Shown: in pieces, positions 16,812-27,533 of the stretch
Layout of the letters: every line of letters starts with the position of its first letter
How positions within the stretch are numbered: position 1 is the first letter of the stretch
Assembly: GCF_003932785.1 (NCBI RefSeq)
Contig: NZ_RQYT01000004.1
Span: forward strand, 62,001 to 126,000
DNA length: 64,000 nt
Direction: 5' to 3'
From: Arachnia propionica
Lineage (GTDB): Bacteria; Actinomycetota; Actinomycetes; Propionibacteriales; Propionibacteriaceae
The notes under the pieces: model-generated
Told to the model about the DNA's origin: nothing
The model's database searches: none
The model's input: only the letters and a program-made list of their open reading frames with translations
Translations under genes and position numbers: made by a program

Positions 16812-18553
16812 GCGTCAACCTCCTCGACGCTCAGCTGACTCTCGACGATCTCCTGATAGGTGGCGTTGTCGGCGAGCAACTCCTCGTGGGTGCCGCGTCC
16901 CACGATCTGCCCGTGTTCCAGGACGAGGATCTCGTCGGCGTCCCGGATGGTGGCCACCCGCTGCGCCACGATGAGGGTGGCGCGGTCCCGCGTCGCCGGG
17001 GCGAGGGCGGCCCGCAGCCGGGCATCAGTGGCGACGTCAAGGGCGGAGAAGGCGTCATCGAAGACGTTGATGGCGGCATCCTTGACCAGGGCGCGGGCGA
17101 TCGACAGGCGCTGCCGCTGGCCTCCGGAGACGTTCGTCCCGCCCTGGGAGATGGGGGCGTCCAGACCACCGTCGAGGGCGGCCACGAAGTCGTCGGCCTG
17201 CGCCACCCGCAGCGCCTCCCACATCTGGGCCTCGGTGGCGTCGGGGCGACCGTAGCGCAGGTTCGAGGCGACGGTGCCGGAGAACAGGTACGGCCGTTGT
17301 GGCACCAGCGCGACCCGGGACCACAGGTCGTCGGGGTCCAGATCCCGCACGTCCACCCCGTCGACGAGCACCTGACCGCCGGTGACGTCGAAGAGGCGGG
17401 GGATGAGGTTGGTCAGCGTCGACTTGCCGGAGCCCGTCGACCCGATGATCGCGGTGGTGCGCCCCGGGGTCAGCCGGAAGCTGATCCGGTCGAGGACCGG
17501 CTGCTCGGCGCCCGGGTAGGCGAAGGTGACGTCGCGGAACTCGACGACGCCGGTGCGGGTCGCGGGGGTGACGGGGCGGGCCGGGGGCGCCACCGTCGGG
17601 ACGGTGTCGAGGACCTGAAGGATGCGGTCGGCGGAGACGGCGGCGCGGGGGGCCATGAACACCAGCATCGTGGACAGCATCACCGAGATGAGCACCTGCA
17701 TGAGGTAGGCGAGGAAGGCGGTGAGCTGCCCGATCTGGATGTCCCCGGTGTCGACGCGGTGGCCGCCGAACCAGATGACGGCCACCTGGCACAGGTACAT
17801 GACGAGGAAGGCCAGCGGGAACAGCAGCACGCCGAGACGACCGGCCTTCAACGAGACGTCGTGGACGTTCCGGTTGGCCTGCTCGAACCGTCCGGCCTCG
17901 TGCTCCTCGCGGACGAAGGCGCGGACGACCCGGATGCCGGTGATCTGTTCGCGGAGGACCCGGTTGAGGGCGTCGAGGTTCTGCTGCATCCGCTGGAACA
18001 GGGGGGTGGCGAACAGGACGAGGACGGTGAGGGCGACGCCGAGGACCACCACACCGACCCCGATGATCCAGGACATGCCGGGGTCCTCACTCCACGCCAT
18101 GATGAATCCGCCGACCATCGTGATGGGGGCGCCGATGAGCATGGTGAGGCTGGTCTGCACGATGGTCTGGATCTGCTGCACGTCGTTGGTGGTGCGGGTG
18201 AGCAGGGAGGATGCGCCGACGTCGCGGACCTCGGTGGTGGAGAAGCTGAGGGCGCGGTCGAAGAGGTCGGCGCGGAGGTCGCGGGCCATGGAGGTGGCGA
18301 CGCGGACACCGAAGCGGATGGCGGTGATCTGGGTGGCCGCCTGGATGAGGGCGAACACGAGCATGAGGGTGCCGGAACGCCAGATGGCGGGGATGTCACC
18401 GACGATGACCCCCTCGTCGATGATGCGGGCGTTGAGGGTCGGTAGGTACAGCGCCATGGCCGTCGTGATCATCTGCAGGATGACGGCGAGGGTGAGGGGG
18501 CGCCAGTAGGGGCGCAGGTAGGTGGCGACCAGCCGGACGAGGCGGTTCAGCAT
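16808..18553 (-). CDS. Heterodimeric ABC exporter subunit A (fused TMD-NBD, degenerate site)
   Basis: 581 aa: six-helix TMD (about 15-300), then an NBD with Walker A GSTGSGKST, a canonical signature VSGGQRQRLS, and Walker B INVFDDAFSALD. Asp replaces the catalytic Glu in that last motif. Together with the SAGEKQ signature of the partner this makes one degenerate and one active composite site, a standard asymmetric exporter. It overlaps the TetR regulator upstream by 7 bp and the partner downstream by 4 bp, so the three genes form one operon. Confidence 0.92.
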   Translation of the reverse strand: MLNRLVRLVATYLRPYWRPLTLAVILQMITTAMALYLPTLNARIIDEGVIVGDIPAIWRSGTLMLVFALIQAATQITAIRFGVRVATSMARDLRADLFDRALSFSTTEVRDVGASSLLTRTTNDVQQIQTIVQTSLTMLIGAPITMVGGFIMAWSEDPGMSWIIGVGVVVLGVALTVLVLFATPLFQRMQQNLDALNRVLREQITGIRVVRAFVREEHEAGRFEQANRNVHDVSLKAGRLGVLLFPLAFLVMYLCQVAVIWFGGHRVDTGDIQIGQLTAFLAYLMQVLISVMLSTMLVFMAPRAAVSADRILQVLDTVPTVAPPARPVTPATRTGVVEFRDVTFAYPGAEQPVLDRISFRLTPGRTTAIIGSTGSGKSTLTNLIPRLFDVTGGQVLVDGVDVRDLDPDDLWSRVALVPQRPYLFSGTVASNLRYGRPDATEAQMWEALRVAQADDFVAALDGGLDAPISQGGTNVSGGQRQRLSIARALVKDAAINVFDDAFSALDVATDARLRAALAPATRDRATLIVAQRVATIRDADEILVLEHGQIVGRGTHEELLADNATYQEIVESQLSVEEVDA

Positions 18554-19140
18554 GGGGTCTCCTTGCGGCGGGCGCCGTCGAGGGCGATCCGGGTGAGCAG
18601 GGCCGGGTTCGGCTGGGTGGGTGAGTGGAGGTTGTGGGCGAGCCCCATACCAAGGGTGAACACGACGTGGGTGAACTCGGAGCGGGTGGGGAGCAGGTCA
18701 TCGTCGAAGGGGGTGAGGCGGGCGTCGATCCAGGCGTGGAGTTGGGCGAGCCGTTCCCGCCACAGGGAGACGATGTCATGGGGGTCGCGGTTGAGGTCGG
18801 CGGGGCAGCCGGGGCGTTTGAACAGCTGGGCGGCGACGCTGGCGTAGTCGGCGACGGTGCGGATGCAGGTCTCGGTGGTGTCGTCGAGGGTGTCGGTGGG
18901 GGCGACGGCGGCGAGGAGATCGTCGAGGCGGGTGCTGGAGAGCTCGTCGGCGACGGTGGCGGCGATGAGGTCCCGGCGGGTGGGGAAGACGCGGAAGACG
19001 GTGCCCTCGGCGACCCCGGCTGCGTCGGCGACCTGTTTGGTGGTGACGTCGTGGCCGTGTTCGCGGATGAGTTCGCGGGTGACGGTGATGAGGGAGGCGC
19101 GTCGTTCGTCGGGGGAGAGCGGGGTGGCGCGGGACATCAT
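18547..19140 (-). CDS. TetR-family repressor of the ABC exporter
   Basis: 197 aa. The N-terminal TetR helix-turn-helix is clear: TRELIREHGHDVTTKQVADA, then AGVAEGTVFRVFPTRRDLI. The C-terminal ligand domain has one Cys pair region (FKRPGCPADLNRD) and is variable as usual. First gene of a coupled operon with the two exporter subunits; a perfect inverted repeat (19154-19171) lies 13 bp upstream of the ATG. The inference is autoregulation and induction by an exporter substrate. ATG codons at 19140 and 19137 are both possible starts. Confidence 0.92.
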   Translation of the reverse strand: MMSRATPLSPDERRASLITVTRELIREHGHDVTTKQVADAAGVAEGTVFRVFPTRRDLIAATVADELSSTRLDDLLAAVAPTDTLDDTTETCIRTVADYASVAAQLFKRPGCPADLNRDPHDIVSLWRERLAQLHAWIDARLTPFDDDLLPTRSEFTHVVFTLGMGLAHNLHSPTQPNPALLTRIALDGARRKETPC

Positions 19141-19153
19141 GTCGCCAAGTCTA

Positions 19154-19171
19154 TGAGTGAGGACTCACTCA
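19154..19171. promoter_or_regulatory. TetR operator candidate
   Basis: A perfect inverted repeat, TGAGTGAG (19154-19161), 2-bp spacer, CTCACTCA (19164-19171). It lies between the divergent TetR operon and the gene at 19222, so it could control both. Size and symmetry fit a TetR dimer site. Confidence 0.8.
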
Positions 19172-19221
19172 CTCAAGGTGGGGGCTGGCGATTCGTCGGT
19201 GGCAGCCCGTAGATTTCTCCC

Positions 19222-19689
19222 ATGATTCTGGTGTTTCGAGGTTGGGGCGGGCTGGGGCTGGGCCTGCCGTTGTTGGGTGCGATTGTGGGGGTGGCGTCGG
19301 CGGCGGGCATGAAGCTGGAGGGGCAGCTGTTCATGACCTTCGCCGGTATCGGGGCGCTGCTGGGTGGGGCGGCGGCGTTTCTGCTGGGGACCTATCTGAA
19401 CAAGAACGTGCCGCAGCGCAAGGCGGCGCAGTACGAGGTGGAGCGTCGAACGGAGCTGCAGGGCCTCGTCGATGAGGGTCAGTTCCAGGTCTCGCCGGGG
19501 GCGGCGGTCCCGAAGAGCCGCGAGGAGGGCTACGGCCAGGCGGAACTGCTGCTGGCGAGGGAGGTCGAGGAGGTCAGGAAGACCCTCACCAACCGCCACA
19601 CCCTCTACGGCATCCCGATGCAGTGGATCGGCATCGTGGGAGGGGCCATCGGAATCGGGATCATCATCGCAGGCCTGTTCGGCAACTGA
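19222..19689 (+). CDS. Small membrane protein of unknown function
   Basis: 155 aa. Two membrane helices lie near the N-terminus (about 9-30 and 36-58), then a charged, helical cytoplasmic stretch (KNVPQRKAAQYEVERRTEL and on), and a third hydrophobic helix at the C-terminus (WIGIVGGAIGIGIIIAGLFG). No enzymatic motif. It is divergent from the TetR operon and shares its operator region, so co-regulation with the exporter is possible but unproven. Confidence 0.7.
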   Translation: MILVFRGWGGLGLGLPLLGAIVGVASAAGMKLEGQLFMTFAGIGALLGGAAAFLLGTYLNKNVPQRKAAQYEVERRTELQGLVDEGQFQVSPGAAVPKSREEGYGQAELLLAREVEEVRKTLTNRHTLYGIPMQWIGIVGGAIGIGIIIAGLFGN

Positions 19690-19714
19690 CCACACCCTTC
19701 TTCCCCGCTGGCCC

Positions 19715-20014
19715 GGCTCGACACCTCTGGGACGAATTGGACCCCTTGGTCGAGCCGCCCGAGTCCAGACCTCTCGAGGTCTCTGGCACACGTTCCATCC
19801 ACTGGTCGAGCCGGACCGTGAGCGTCAGCGAGCAGTCCGTGTCGAGACCCTTGGTACCCGTTTGACCCGTTGGTCGAGCTGGACCGTGAGCGTCAGCGAA
19901 CAGTCCGTGTCGAGACCCCTGGCGCACGGTGCTGGGACTTGAGTTGAGCAGGAATCCCACGGGGTCTCGACACGGCTCCTCTCCGAGCTCCGGCCCCGGC
20001 CTGACCAGCGGCGG
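19715..20014. repeat. REP-like palindromic repeat cluster 2
   Basis: At least three clear copies of the GGTCGAGC(C/T)GG ... GTGTCGAGACC element occur: 19802-19850 and 19870-19919 (nearly identical, same orientation, spaced 68 bp) and 19961-20014 (reverse orientation). A degraded copy lies around 19715-19760. The stretch GGTGCTGGGACTTGAGTTGA at 19928 recurs almost unchanged near 53671, so the repeat unit is longer than the palindrome. No gene seen in 19690-20092. Confidence 0.78.
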
Positions 20015-20092
20015 TATGGACGGCGCACAGGCCGTCATCAACAACCGCCTCAGCCCCGTGAATGCCGCCTGTTGTCGATGACACTGGATGAG

Positions 20093-20129
20093 GTCCTCAG
20101 CGAAGTGCCGGTCCCGGAGGACCGGCGAC
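20093..20129 (-). CRISPR. Solitary CRISPR-repeat-like hairpin with AT-richer leader (relic)
   Basis: Read on the minus strand, downstream of cas2, a 37-nt element starts GTCGCCGG and ends CTTCGCTGAGGAC. It contains a perfect 8-bp stem GCCGGTCC/GGACCGGC (20107-20114 with 20119-20126). A purine/A-rich leader-like stretch lies between it and cas2 (around 20130-20165 reads GGGTAAAATTGAGG). The order cas1-cas2-leader-repeat is the standard layout. No second repeat is found, so an array is absent. The call rests on position, hairpin and repeat-like ends only. Confidence 0.4.
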
Positions 20130-20309
20130 AGCCCTCAATTTTACCCGCTTCTGGCTTGGGGTTTTGATGGGGGTCTGCGAGAGGTGACCGTTCAAGGGGG
20201 CGTGTCGCACCGGGATTCTGGGGGAGGTGGTACTCGCTTCCTTCTGACAAGGTGTTTCGGTGCGCGAGCGGTCAAGGCGTGTCGCGTGTTCCGTACCCCT
20301 CTCGCGGCA

Positions 20310-21904
<1,595 letters not shown>

Positions 21905-22170
21905 CAGGTCTCAGCAGCAGCATCCGAGGCCACCCCTGGCTGAGTCCCGGCATCGATGTCAGCCTGCTCGACCCACCGCTGCAACGCCGCAGACGACAAA
22001 CCCAACTTCGGCGCGATCTCACCAACCGCCCGATACCGGCTGAGTCCTTCCTCCTGCTCGATGCGGTCACGCACCATCCGTACCGCCCGGGCACGGAACG
22101 CTTCTGGATATTTCCTCGGCATGATCCAATCCTCTCAACAACAGATCGGAACCAAACCTAGGACGGTTCA
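21905..22170 (-). mobile_element. IS3-family element, 5' end only (truncated orfA)
   Basis: On the minus strand an outer end reads TGAACCGTCCTAGGTTTGG starting at 22170, like IS3-family terminal repeats. It is followed by orfA (22122 down to the junction). The encoded 72-aa fragment starts MPRKYPEAFRARAVRMVRDR and contains LGLSSAALQRWVEQAD, the IS3 OrfA helix-turn-helix. The reading frame then meets the IS5-type element. OrfB and the right end are absent, so this is a remnant left by a deletion. Confidence 0.85.
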
Positions 22171-22195
22171 TTGGTCGTTCCATCAGTGATGATGA

Positions 22196-24892
22196 CTATT
22201 TCTTGAACGGCTTGAGCCCTCTGCGGATCGACAGCAATGCAACGTCCTTGCTGGTGTCGTTGATGTGGAGGCTACGCAAGACAGCTTGCTGGGTTTCAGG
22301 GGACCAGTATATGCGTAGGTTTTTTCGAGCACGGGTTATCGCTGTGTAAAAGATGTTGTGGGTGATGTCGTCCTCGTTGGCGTCGGTGATGACGATCTTA
22401 ACGGTGTCATATTCCAATCCCTGTGCCTTGTGGATGCCGACAGCGTAGGCGATTTGGAAGGGCACGGTGGAAATGTCGTGGTCCTCGTCTTCCTCACTAG
22501 AGTCCACGTCATATACCGAGAACCTGACAGTGGAGTCGCTGACCCATTCGAGGTCATCGTAACCCTCTGCGTCGAACTCAGTAACAGGGCGATCAAGCGT
22601 GATGTCGAACTCGATGCGTTCTTCAAATGCTTGGATGCCAGCAATTGTGCCCTTCAAGTTGTTGTAGATGAGGCCGCGGAATCGGTCGTTATCGCCGAAC
22701 AGTACCGGGTCGTTGACTTTATAGACTGCTGGGCCCCATGCGACTGCGGGGTTGGAGTTGCTGGCCTGCAGGAAGCGGTTGATGTTGTTGATGCCGTAGA
22801 GGCCATCGTAATTGAGCGCTAAGATGATGTCGTCGGAGGAATGGTTCTCAAAAAGAGATGCATTGAGTTTCGTGGAGTAGTGGTTTCGGGCGATCGTTTC
22901 GGGGATCGTGTCGTCAAGGGCGCGTACCTTCGTCCAGAAGTCTATGAGGGGTTTATCGGAGGTGCGGAACGGTGTTGTTAGCTCGAAGACTGATTCGGAG
23001 GGGATGTAGGAGCGGACGGCGTTGAACCAGTTTCCGAATCGAATTGCTTCGATCTGGTATACGTCGCCGACTAGCACTAAGAGTTTGAAGTCGGTTTCAT
23101 TCAGGATTTTGAGCAGATCGTTATTGCTGACTGTCGAGCACTCGTCGATGACCAGTAGGTCGAAGCTGTCGTGTGGCTTAGCCTTATGGCTTGCGATCGT
23201 ACGGAACTGGGAGTTTGGTGCCTTCACGCGGCGACGGAGGTTCTCAACGGCAGGGTTAGTGTTAGCGAGGAGTAGCTTCTGCTTGTCGGCGAAATAATTG
23301 GCGATGTGGTCGACCATCCGTGTCTTACCGGTGCCAGCAGCTCCATAGATTAGAGCGACGCGGGACTGGGCAAACAGCGTGGTGAGGGCATCCCTCTTGG
23401 CTACGTCATCGACGTCGTGAGTGGTGGTATTCAGCCACTGCGTGACGGCTGCAGTGTATCCGGCAACCCCTTGGGCGGCGCGGGACTGTAGCTTGGTGAT
23501 GATGCTGTAGGTTTCGTCTTCATAGCCTTGGATGAAGACATGGCCTTTGTCGAGGACGAGATCCCGGGCGGGGCGGTGCTTGTAGTAGAGAGCGTCATTA
23601 TGGGTGGTGATGAGAGCCCTAATATCACCAAAATCAGTTAGTTCTGATAGGGGGGTGTACAGGGTGCCTCGATCTTCCACGTTGCGTTGAATGCGGCGTG
23701 CAAGGAATTCGTGGGTGCGTTCTGTCTGATCAAGACTGTTTATGAGATCCCAGAATCGTGGTGTGTGCTTCAGGGGCATCGAACAAAAAGGCATCTCGTC
23801 GAAGGGGATGCAGCCGTAGGAAAGGTTCAGGTTGGAGAGGCGCTTGTTTGGCGCCGAGTCGTACTGAGGCTTGAGGTCTCTGTTCCTCATGCGTAATAGT
23901 AGGTAGCGCAGGATATTTTGCCCGGGTTTTCGGCCACGGATGATGCGTCGGGCTTCGTCCAGTGCGGGGAAGATTTGAGGATTGCTGGTCTTGGTGATGG
24001 CCTGCGTCCGCATTGCGTGGTATCGGTCATCTGGCGCATCTATCAGATCCAGCAGCGTGGAGCCAGTGCTGAGCTCTCGCATGACGGACCTGTACTCGGG
24101 GGAGTCGGTTCTCCCTCTTGGCATGTGCTGGCCAACGAGTCGAGCGAAGTTTTGTATCTCGGCGGGCCGGATGGCCACTTCCCAGCTGCGGATAAGTGTG
24201 ATTGGCATCTCCTTCCCGAAGACCTCAATGGTGGTGTCTTGGAGGCCGAGGATAGCGGCGTAGTTGTCCGCGATGTCGATGTCGGTGAATGCTACGATTC
24301 GTTGGGCTTTGTTGCTCCAGTTGACCGCTGGATGGAAAGTAACTTCGTAGTACACTCGGCCGTTGTGGACGAAGGGGTGGGTCTTGTGAATGTAATAGCG
24401 GTTGCGGCGGTTTGAAGGGGGTGGTCCCGACTTTTCAATCGCGATGGCGATCTTTTCGTGGTACTCAGTTAGCGCAGGATCTTGGTTCAAGGGGAATGAT
24501 TCGAGGTTGGCCAAGATGTTGACGCTGGTCTTGTCATGCAGGAGCTTGCGGAGACGCAGGAGGTACTCGTAGTAGCGGAGCATGAGGCGTTCAGAGGTGT
24601 CGCCGTCGAAGGTGTAGTGCGAAGCTGACGGCTGAAGAAGCTTGTGGAAGCGTTTGATGAAGTTGAGCTTGCCTTGGGTCGAGATCCACTCGAGGGCAGG
24701 CATGATGGCGTTGTTGTAGTTGTAGTCGGTGTCGCCTCGGCCGGTGTGGACGTACACGGCGACTCCTTCGATTAGGTTCCGCATCTGGCTCAGAATGTTC
24801 TGCGACAGTAAATCCCGATGGTGCGCCAAAGTCGCGATGTTGTTGCAGATAGCGTTGTCTGTGCTCGTGATGTGCTCAGCGACTGTGACCAT
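22196..24892 (-). CDS. Superfamily 1 (RecD/UvrD-type) helicase with unknown N-terminal domain
   Basis: 898 aa. Residues 1-490 match nothing I recognise; they are helix-rich and charged with no transmembrane segment. Residues ~500-880 form an SF1 helicase core: Walker A GAAGTGKT (517-524), Walker B LLVIDEC (579-585), motif III VGDVYQIEA (608-616), FRTS (642-645), motif V-like AYAVGIHKAQGLEYDTV (815-831) and motif VI FYTAITRARKNL (848-859). An acidic insert (DSSEEDEDHD) lies near 798-807. Base composition is visibly lower in GC than neighbours. It stands alone beside a dead CRISPR locus and IS remnants, with a strong GGAGGGC before ATG 24892. The inference is a horizontally acquired, possibly antiphage, helicase. 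Confidence 0.88.
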   Translation of the reverse strand: MVTVAEHITSTDNAICNNIATLAHHRDLLSQNILSQMRNLIEGVAVYVHTGRGDTDYNYNNAIMPALEWISTQGKLNFIKRFHKLLQPSASHYTFDGDTSERLMLRYYEYLLRLRKLLHDKTSVNILANLESFPLNQDPALTEYHEKIAIAIEKSGPPPSNRRNRYYIHKTHPFVHNGRVYYEVTFHPAVNWSNKAQRIVAFTDIDIADNYAAILGLQDTTIEVFGKEMPITLIRSWEVAIRPAEIQNFARLVGQHMPRGRTDSPEYRSVMRELSTGSTLLDLIDAPDDRYHAMRTQAITKTSNPQIFPALDEARRIIRGRKPGQNILRYLLLRMRNRDLKPQYDSAPNKRLSNLNLSYGCIPFDEMPFCSMPLKHTPRFWDLINSLDQTERTHEFLARRIQRNVEDRGTLYTPLSELTDFGDIRALITTHNDALYYKHRPARDLVLDKGHVFIQGYEDETYSIITKLQSRAAQGVAGYTAAVTQWLNTTTHDVDDVAKRDALTTLFAQSRVALIYGAAGTGKTRMVDHIANYFADKQKLLLANTNPAVENLRRRVKAPNSQFRTIASHKAKPHDSFDLLVIDECSTVSNNDLLKILNETDFKLLVLVGDVYQIEAIRFGNWFNAVRSYIPSESVFELTTPFRTSDKPLIDFWTKVRALDDTIPETIARNHYSTKLNASLFENHSSDDIILALNYDGLYGINNINRFLQASNSNPAVAWGPAVYKVNDPVLFGDNDRFRGLIYNNLKGTIAGIQAFEERIEFDITLDRPVTEFDAEGYDDLEWVSDSTVRFSVYDVDSSEEDEDHDISTVPFQIAYAVGIHKAQGLEYDTVKIVITDANEDDITHNIFYTAITRARKNLRIYWSPETQQAVLRSLHINDTSKDVALLSIRRGLKPFKK

Positions 24893-25303
24893 GATGCCCT
24901 CCGGGAGTGATGACGTTTTAGTTTGCGTAGTGATAATAGCTGAGATGCGGATTTTTTGACGCCTGGTAGGAGCCTCCAGTCGCTAGCGCTGTCCTCTCGC
25001 GGAGCCGTGGAACGCTATCCGGTGGAGTCGGTGCGTTCTGATGAACTGGCTGTGGCTCCGGACGCTGTCACGTCCTTCGGCAGGGGCCGTGATCGCGACG
25101 TCGATCCGCCTGTTCCTGATGCGGAACAGCATTGCGGGCTCACAGCTACCGGGAGCTGTCGATCGGGCTTCGAGGATGAGGAGTGCCCGCTCTAGAGGAG
25201 CATCTCCACTCTTTGCTCTGAGCGTTGTTTCCCCGTACTCCCGTAACGGGTCATCCCCACGATGGGGGACACCTGGAACCCTACTCGTCCGGGCGGGAGT
25301 TCC
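24893..25303. other. Non-coding gap between helicase and lysS
   Basis: No convincing gene in 411 bp. The helicase promoter should lie at 24900-24960, which is AT-rich. An isolated hairpin with CRISPR-repeat-like ends lies near 25236-25263 (GGGTCATCCCC ... GGGGGACACC). In-frame stretches here lack start signals and domain similarity. Confidence 0.45.
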
Positions 25304-26824
25304 TCAGCCCTGCGTCGGACGGAGCAGGGGGTAGAGGATCGTCTCGCGGATGCCCGCGCCCGGGTTGAGGAGCATCACCAGGCGGTCGATGCCCAGCCCC
25401 ATGCCTCCCATCGGCGGGGCCCCGTACTCCAGCGCCTCCAGGAAGTCCTCGTCCAGCTGCATCGCCTCCGGGTCGCCCGCGGCCGCCGCCAGGGACTGCG
25501 CCACCAGCACCTCCCGTTGCACGACCGGGTCGATGAGCTCCGTGAAGCCCGTGCCCCGCTCCATGCCGCCGATGATGAGGTCCCAGGCCTCCACCTTCCC
25601 CGGGTCGCTGCGGTGCGGCCGCGCCAGCGGCTGTGCGATCGACGGGTAGTCGTGGACGAACGTCGGCTGCAGCAGGTCCGGCTCGACGAGGTCCCCGAAC
25701 AGTTCCATCGCCAGCTTCCCCGCACCCCACTTCGGGTCGTACTCCACCTCACGCTCGTCGGCGATCGCCTGCAGTTCCTCCAGTGGCGTCTCGACGGTGA
25801 TCGTGCGGCCCACCGCCTCGCTCAGCCCGTCGAAGAACGGCAGCCAACGCCACTCGCCGTCGAGGTCGATGACCCCCTGGTCCGTCTCGATCCGCCTCGA
25901 CCCCACCGCATCGGCCGCCGCGACGATGATGTCCTGGATGAGCCGGGCGATCGTCCGCTGATCGCCCCACGACTGGTAGGCCTCCAGCATCGTGAACTCC
26001 GCCGAGTGCGACGAGTCGATGCCCTCGTTGCGGAACACCCGCCCCATCTCGAACACCCGGTCCGCCCCGCCGACCATCGTCCGCTTCAGGTGCAGCTCCA
26101 GTGCGATCCGCAGACTCATGTCGATGTCGAACGCGTTGATGTGCGTCGTGAACGGGCGCGCCGCCGCGCCGCCGTGGACGAGCTGCAGCTGCGGGGTCTC
26201 CACCTCGATGTAGCCCTGTCCGTACAGCGTCTCCCGGATCGCCCGCGTGATCGCCGCCCGCGACCGCACCATCGCCCGCGCCTCATCCCGCGCGATGAGA
26301 TCGACGTAGCGACGCCGCACCCGCGACTCCTCCGACAACTCCTTGTGCAGCGTCGGCAGGGGGCGCAGCGCCTTCGACGCCATCCGCCACGACGACGCCA
26401 TCACCGACAGTTCCCCACGCCTGGAACGCACCACACGCCCCTCGACCCACACGTGATCGCCGAGGTCCACGTCGGACTTCCACGCGGCGAGCCCCGCCTC
26501 GCCGACCTCGTTGAGCGCCAACATCACCTGGAACCGGGCGCCGTTGTCGTCCGGGGTGAAACCGTCCTGCAGCGTCGCGAAAGCCAGCTTGCCCGTGTTG
26601 CGGATGAACACGACGCGGCCGCCGACGGTCACGACGTCGTCGGTCTCCTCACCATCGGCCAAGGCCTGGTAGGCAGGGTGGTTGCGCAGCTCGGCCAGTG
26701 TGTGGGAGCGGGTCAGATCCGCCGGGTAGGCCTGCTGCCCACCCTCCAACAGCCGGGAACGCTTCTCCTTGCGGACGGCGGTCTGCTCGGAGTCGGTCGG
26801 TTCGATTGCCTGCGCTTCAGTCAC
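25304..26824 (-). CDS. lysS: Lysyl-tRNA synthetase, class II
   Basis: 506 aa. An N-terminal OB-fold anticodon domain (about 62-165, GGRVVFIRNTGKLAFATLQD) precedes a class II core. Motif 2 is FRNEGIDSSHSAEFTMLEAY and motif 3 is GMGLGIDRLVMLL. It charges tRNA-Lys with lysine in the cytoplasm. Length and domain order are normal. The N-terminal ~35 residues are a charged extension. Single gene or first of a run; a HAD gene follows upstream on the same strand with a short gap. Confidence 0.95.
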   Translation of the reverse strand: MTEAQAIEPTDSEQTAVRKEKRSRLLEGGQQAYPADLTRSHTLAELRNHPAYQALADGEETDDVVTVGGRVVFIRNTGKLAFATLQDGFTPDDNGARFQVMLALNEVGEAGLAAWKSDVDLGDHVWVEGRVVRSRRGELSVMASSWRMASKALRPLPTLHKELSEESRVRRRYVDLIARDEARAMVRSRAAITRAIRETLYGQGYIEVETPQLQLVHGGAAARPFTTHINAFDIDMSLRIALELHLKRTMVGGADRVFEMGRVFRNEGIDSSHSAEFTMLEAYQSWGDQRTIARLIQDIIVAAADAVGSRRIETDQGVIDLDGEWRWLPFFDGLSEAVGRTITVETPLEELQAIADEREVEYDPKWGAGKLAMELFGDLVEPDLLQPTFVHDYPSIAQPLARPHRSDPGKVEAWDLIIGGMERGTGFTELIDPVVQREVLVAQSLAAAAGDPEAMQLDEDFLEALEYGAPPMGGMGLGIDRLVMLLNPGAGIRETILYPLLRPTQG

Positions 26825-26852
26825 GGGACGGGATTCTACCGTCGCCCGCCCG

Positions 26853-27524
26853 TCAGGACGACGACGTGAGGCGCGCCCGGATCACCCCGTCGGCGATCTC
26901 CCAGACCACCGCCGACAGATCCTTCACGTGGTGATCGGCCTCCAGGATCTCCGGGGTCTGCGAACTGAGGATCCCAAGCACCGGGAAACCGCCCGCCCGC
27001 GCGGCACGCACCCCGGCAGGGGCGTCCTCGATGACCAGTGCTCGCTCCGGCTCAACCCCCATCCGCTCGGCAGCGAGCAGGAACGATTCCGGCGACGGCT
27101 TGCCCTCGGTGACATCGTCGCGGGTCACCACGACGGGGGGCAGGGGCAGCCCAGCCTTGGCCATCCGTGCCCGCAGCAGGGGAGCAGTGCAGGAGGTGGC
27201 GATCGCGACGGCGTCGGCAGGCAGTTCCGTGAGGGCCGTCATCGCCCCGGGCATGGCGGTCACCCCGTCGGTGTCCTCCACCTCGAGCTGCTCGATGCGG
27301 TCGGCGGCGTACTGGGACCGCCCGGGCACGAGGATCTCGGAGATGGCGGCACTCGGCATCCCGATGTACTTCGGCAACTCGGTGGCATCCACCCCGAACT
27401 CCTCCGCCCACCTGGCGTAGGCGCGGTACATCGCGGTCTCGGAGTCGACGATCGTGCCGTCGTGGTCGAGGATGACCGCATCGAACTCCCCGATGACCTC
27501 ACCGTCGCGACGCTGCCAGCCCAT
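26853..27524 (-). CDS. HAD-IA phosphatase (beta-phosphoglucomutase-like)
   Basis: 223 aa. HAD motif I is LDHDGTIVDSE (nucleophile and acid Asp pair), motif II is ATSC, and motif III/IV is KPSPESFLLAAE with VIEDAPAGVRAARAGG. A helical cap follows motif I, as in subfamily IA. This family dephosphorylates or isomerises sugar phosphates and similar small phosphates; the substrate is not predictable. The ATG start at 27524 follows crgA by 9 bp, so crgA and this gene are likely co-transcribed. Confidence 0.88.
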   Translation of the reverse strand: MGWQRRDGEVIGEFDAVILDHDGTIVDSETAMYRAYARWAEEFGVDATELPKYIGMPSAAISEILVPGRSQYAADRIEQLEVEDTDGVTAMPGAMTALTELPADAVAIATSCTAPLLRARMAKAGLPLPPVVVTRDDVTEGKPSPESFLLAAERMGVEPERALVIEDAPAGVRAARAGGFPVLGILSSQTPEILEADHHVKDLSAVVWEIADGVIRARLTSSS

Positions 27525-27533
27525 GGGCCGCGG

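Noticed and set aside
24956-25195. Possible small gene before lysS.
   Set aside because: No ribosome-binding site and no pattern in any frame; the sequence looks like decayed island DNA.
25262-26869. 535-codon plus-strand frame.
   Set aside because: Antisense to lysS, whose class II motifs are unmistakable.
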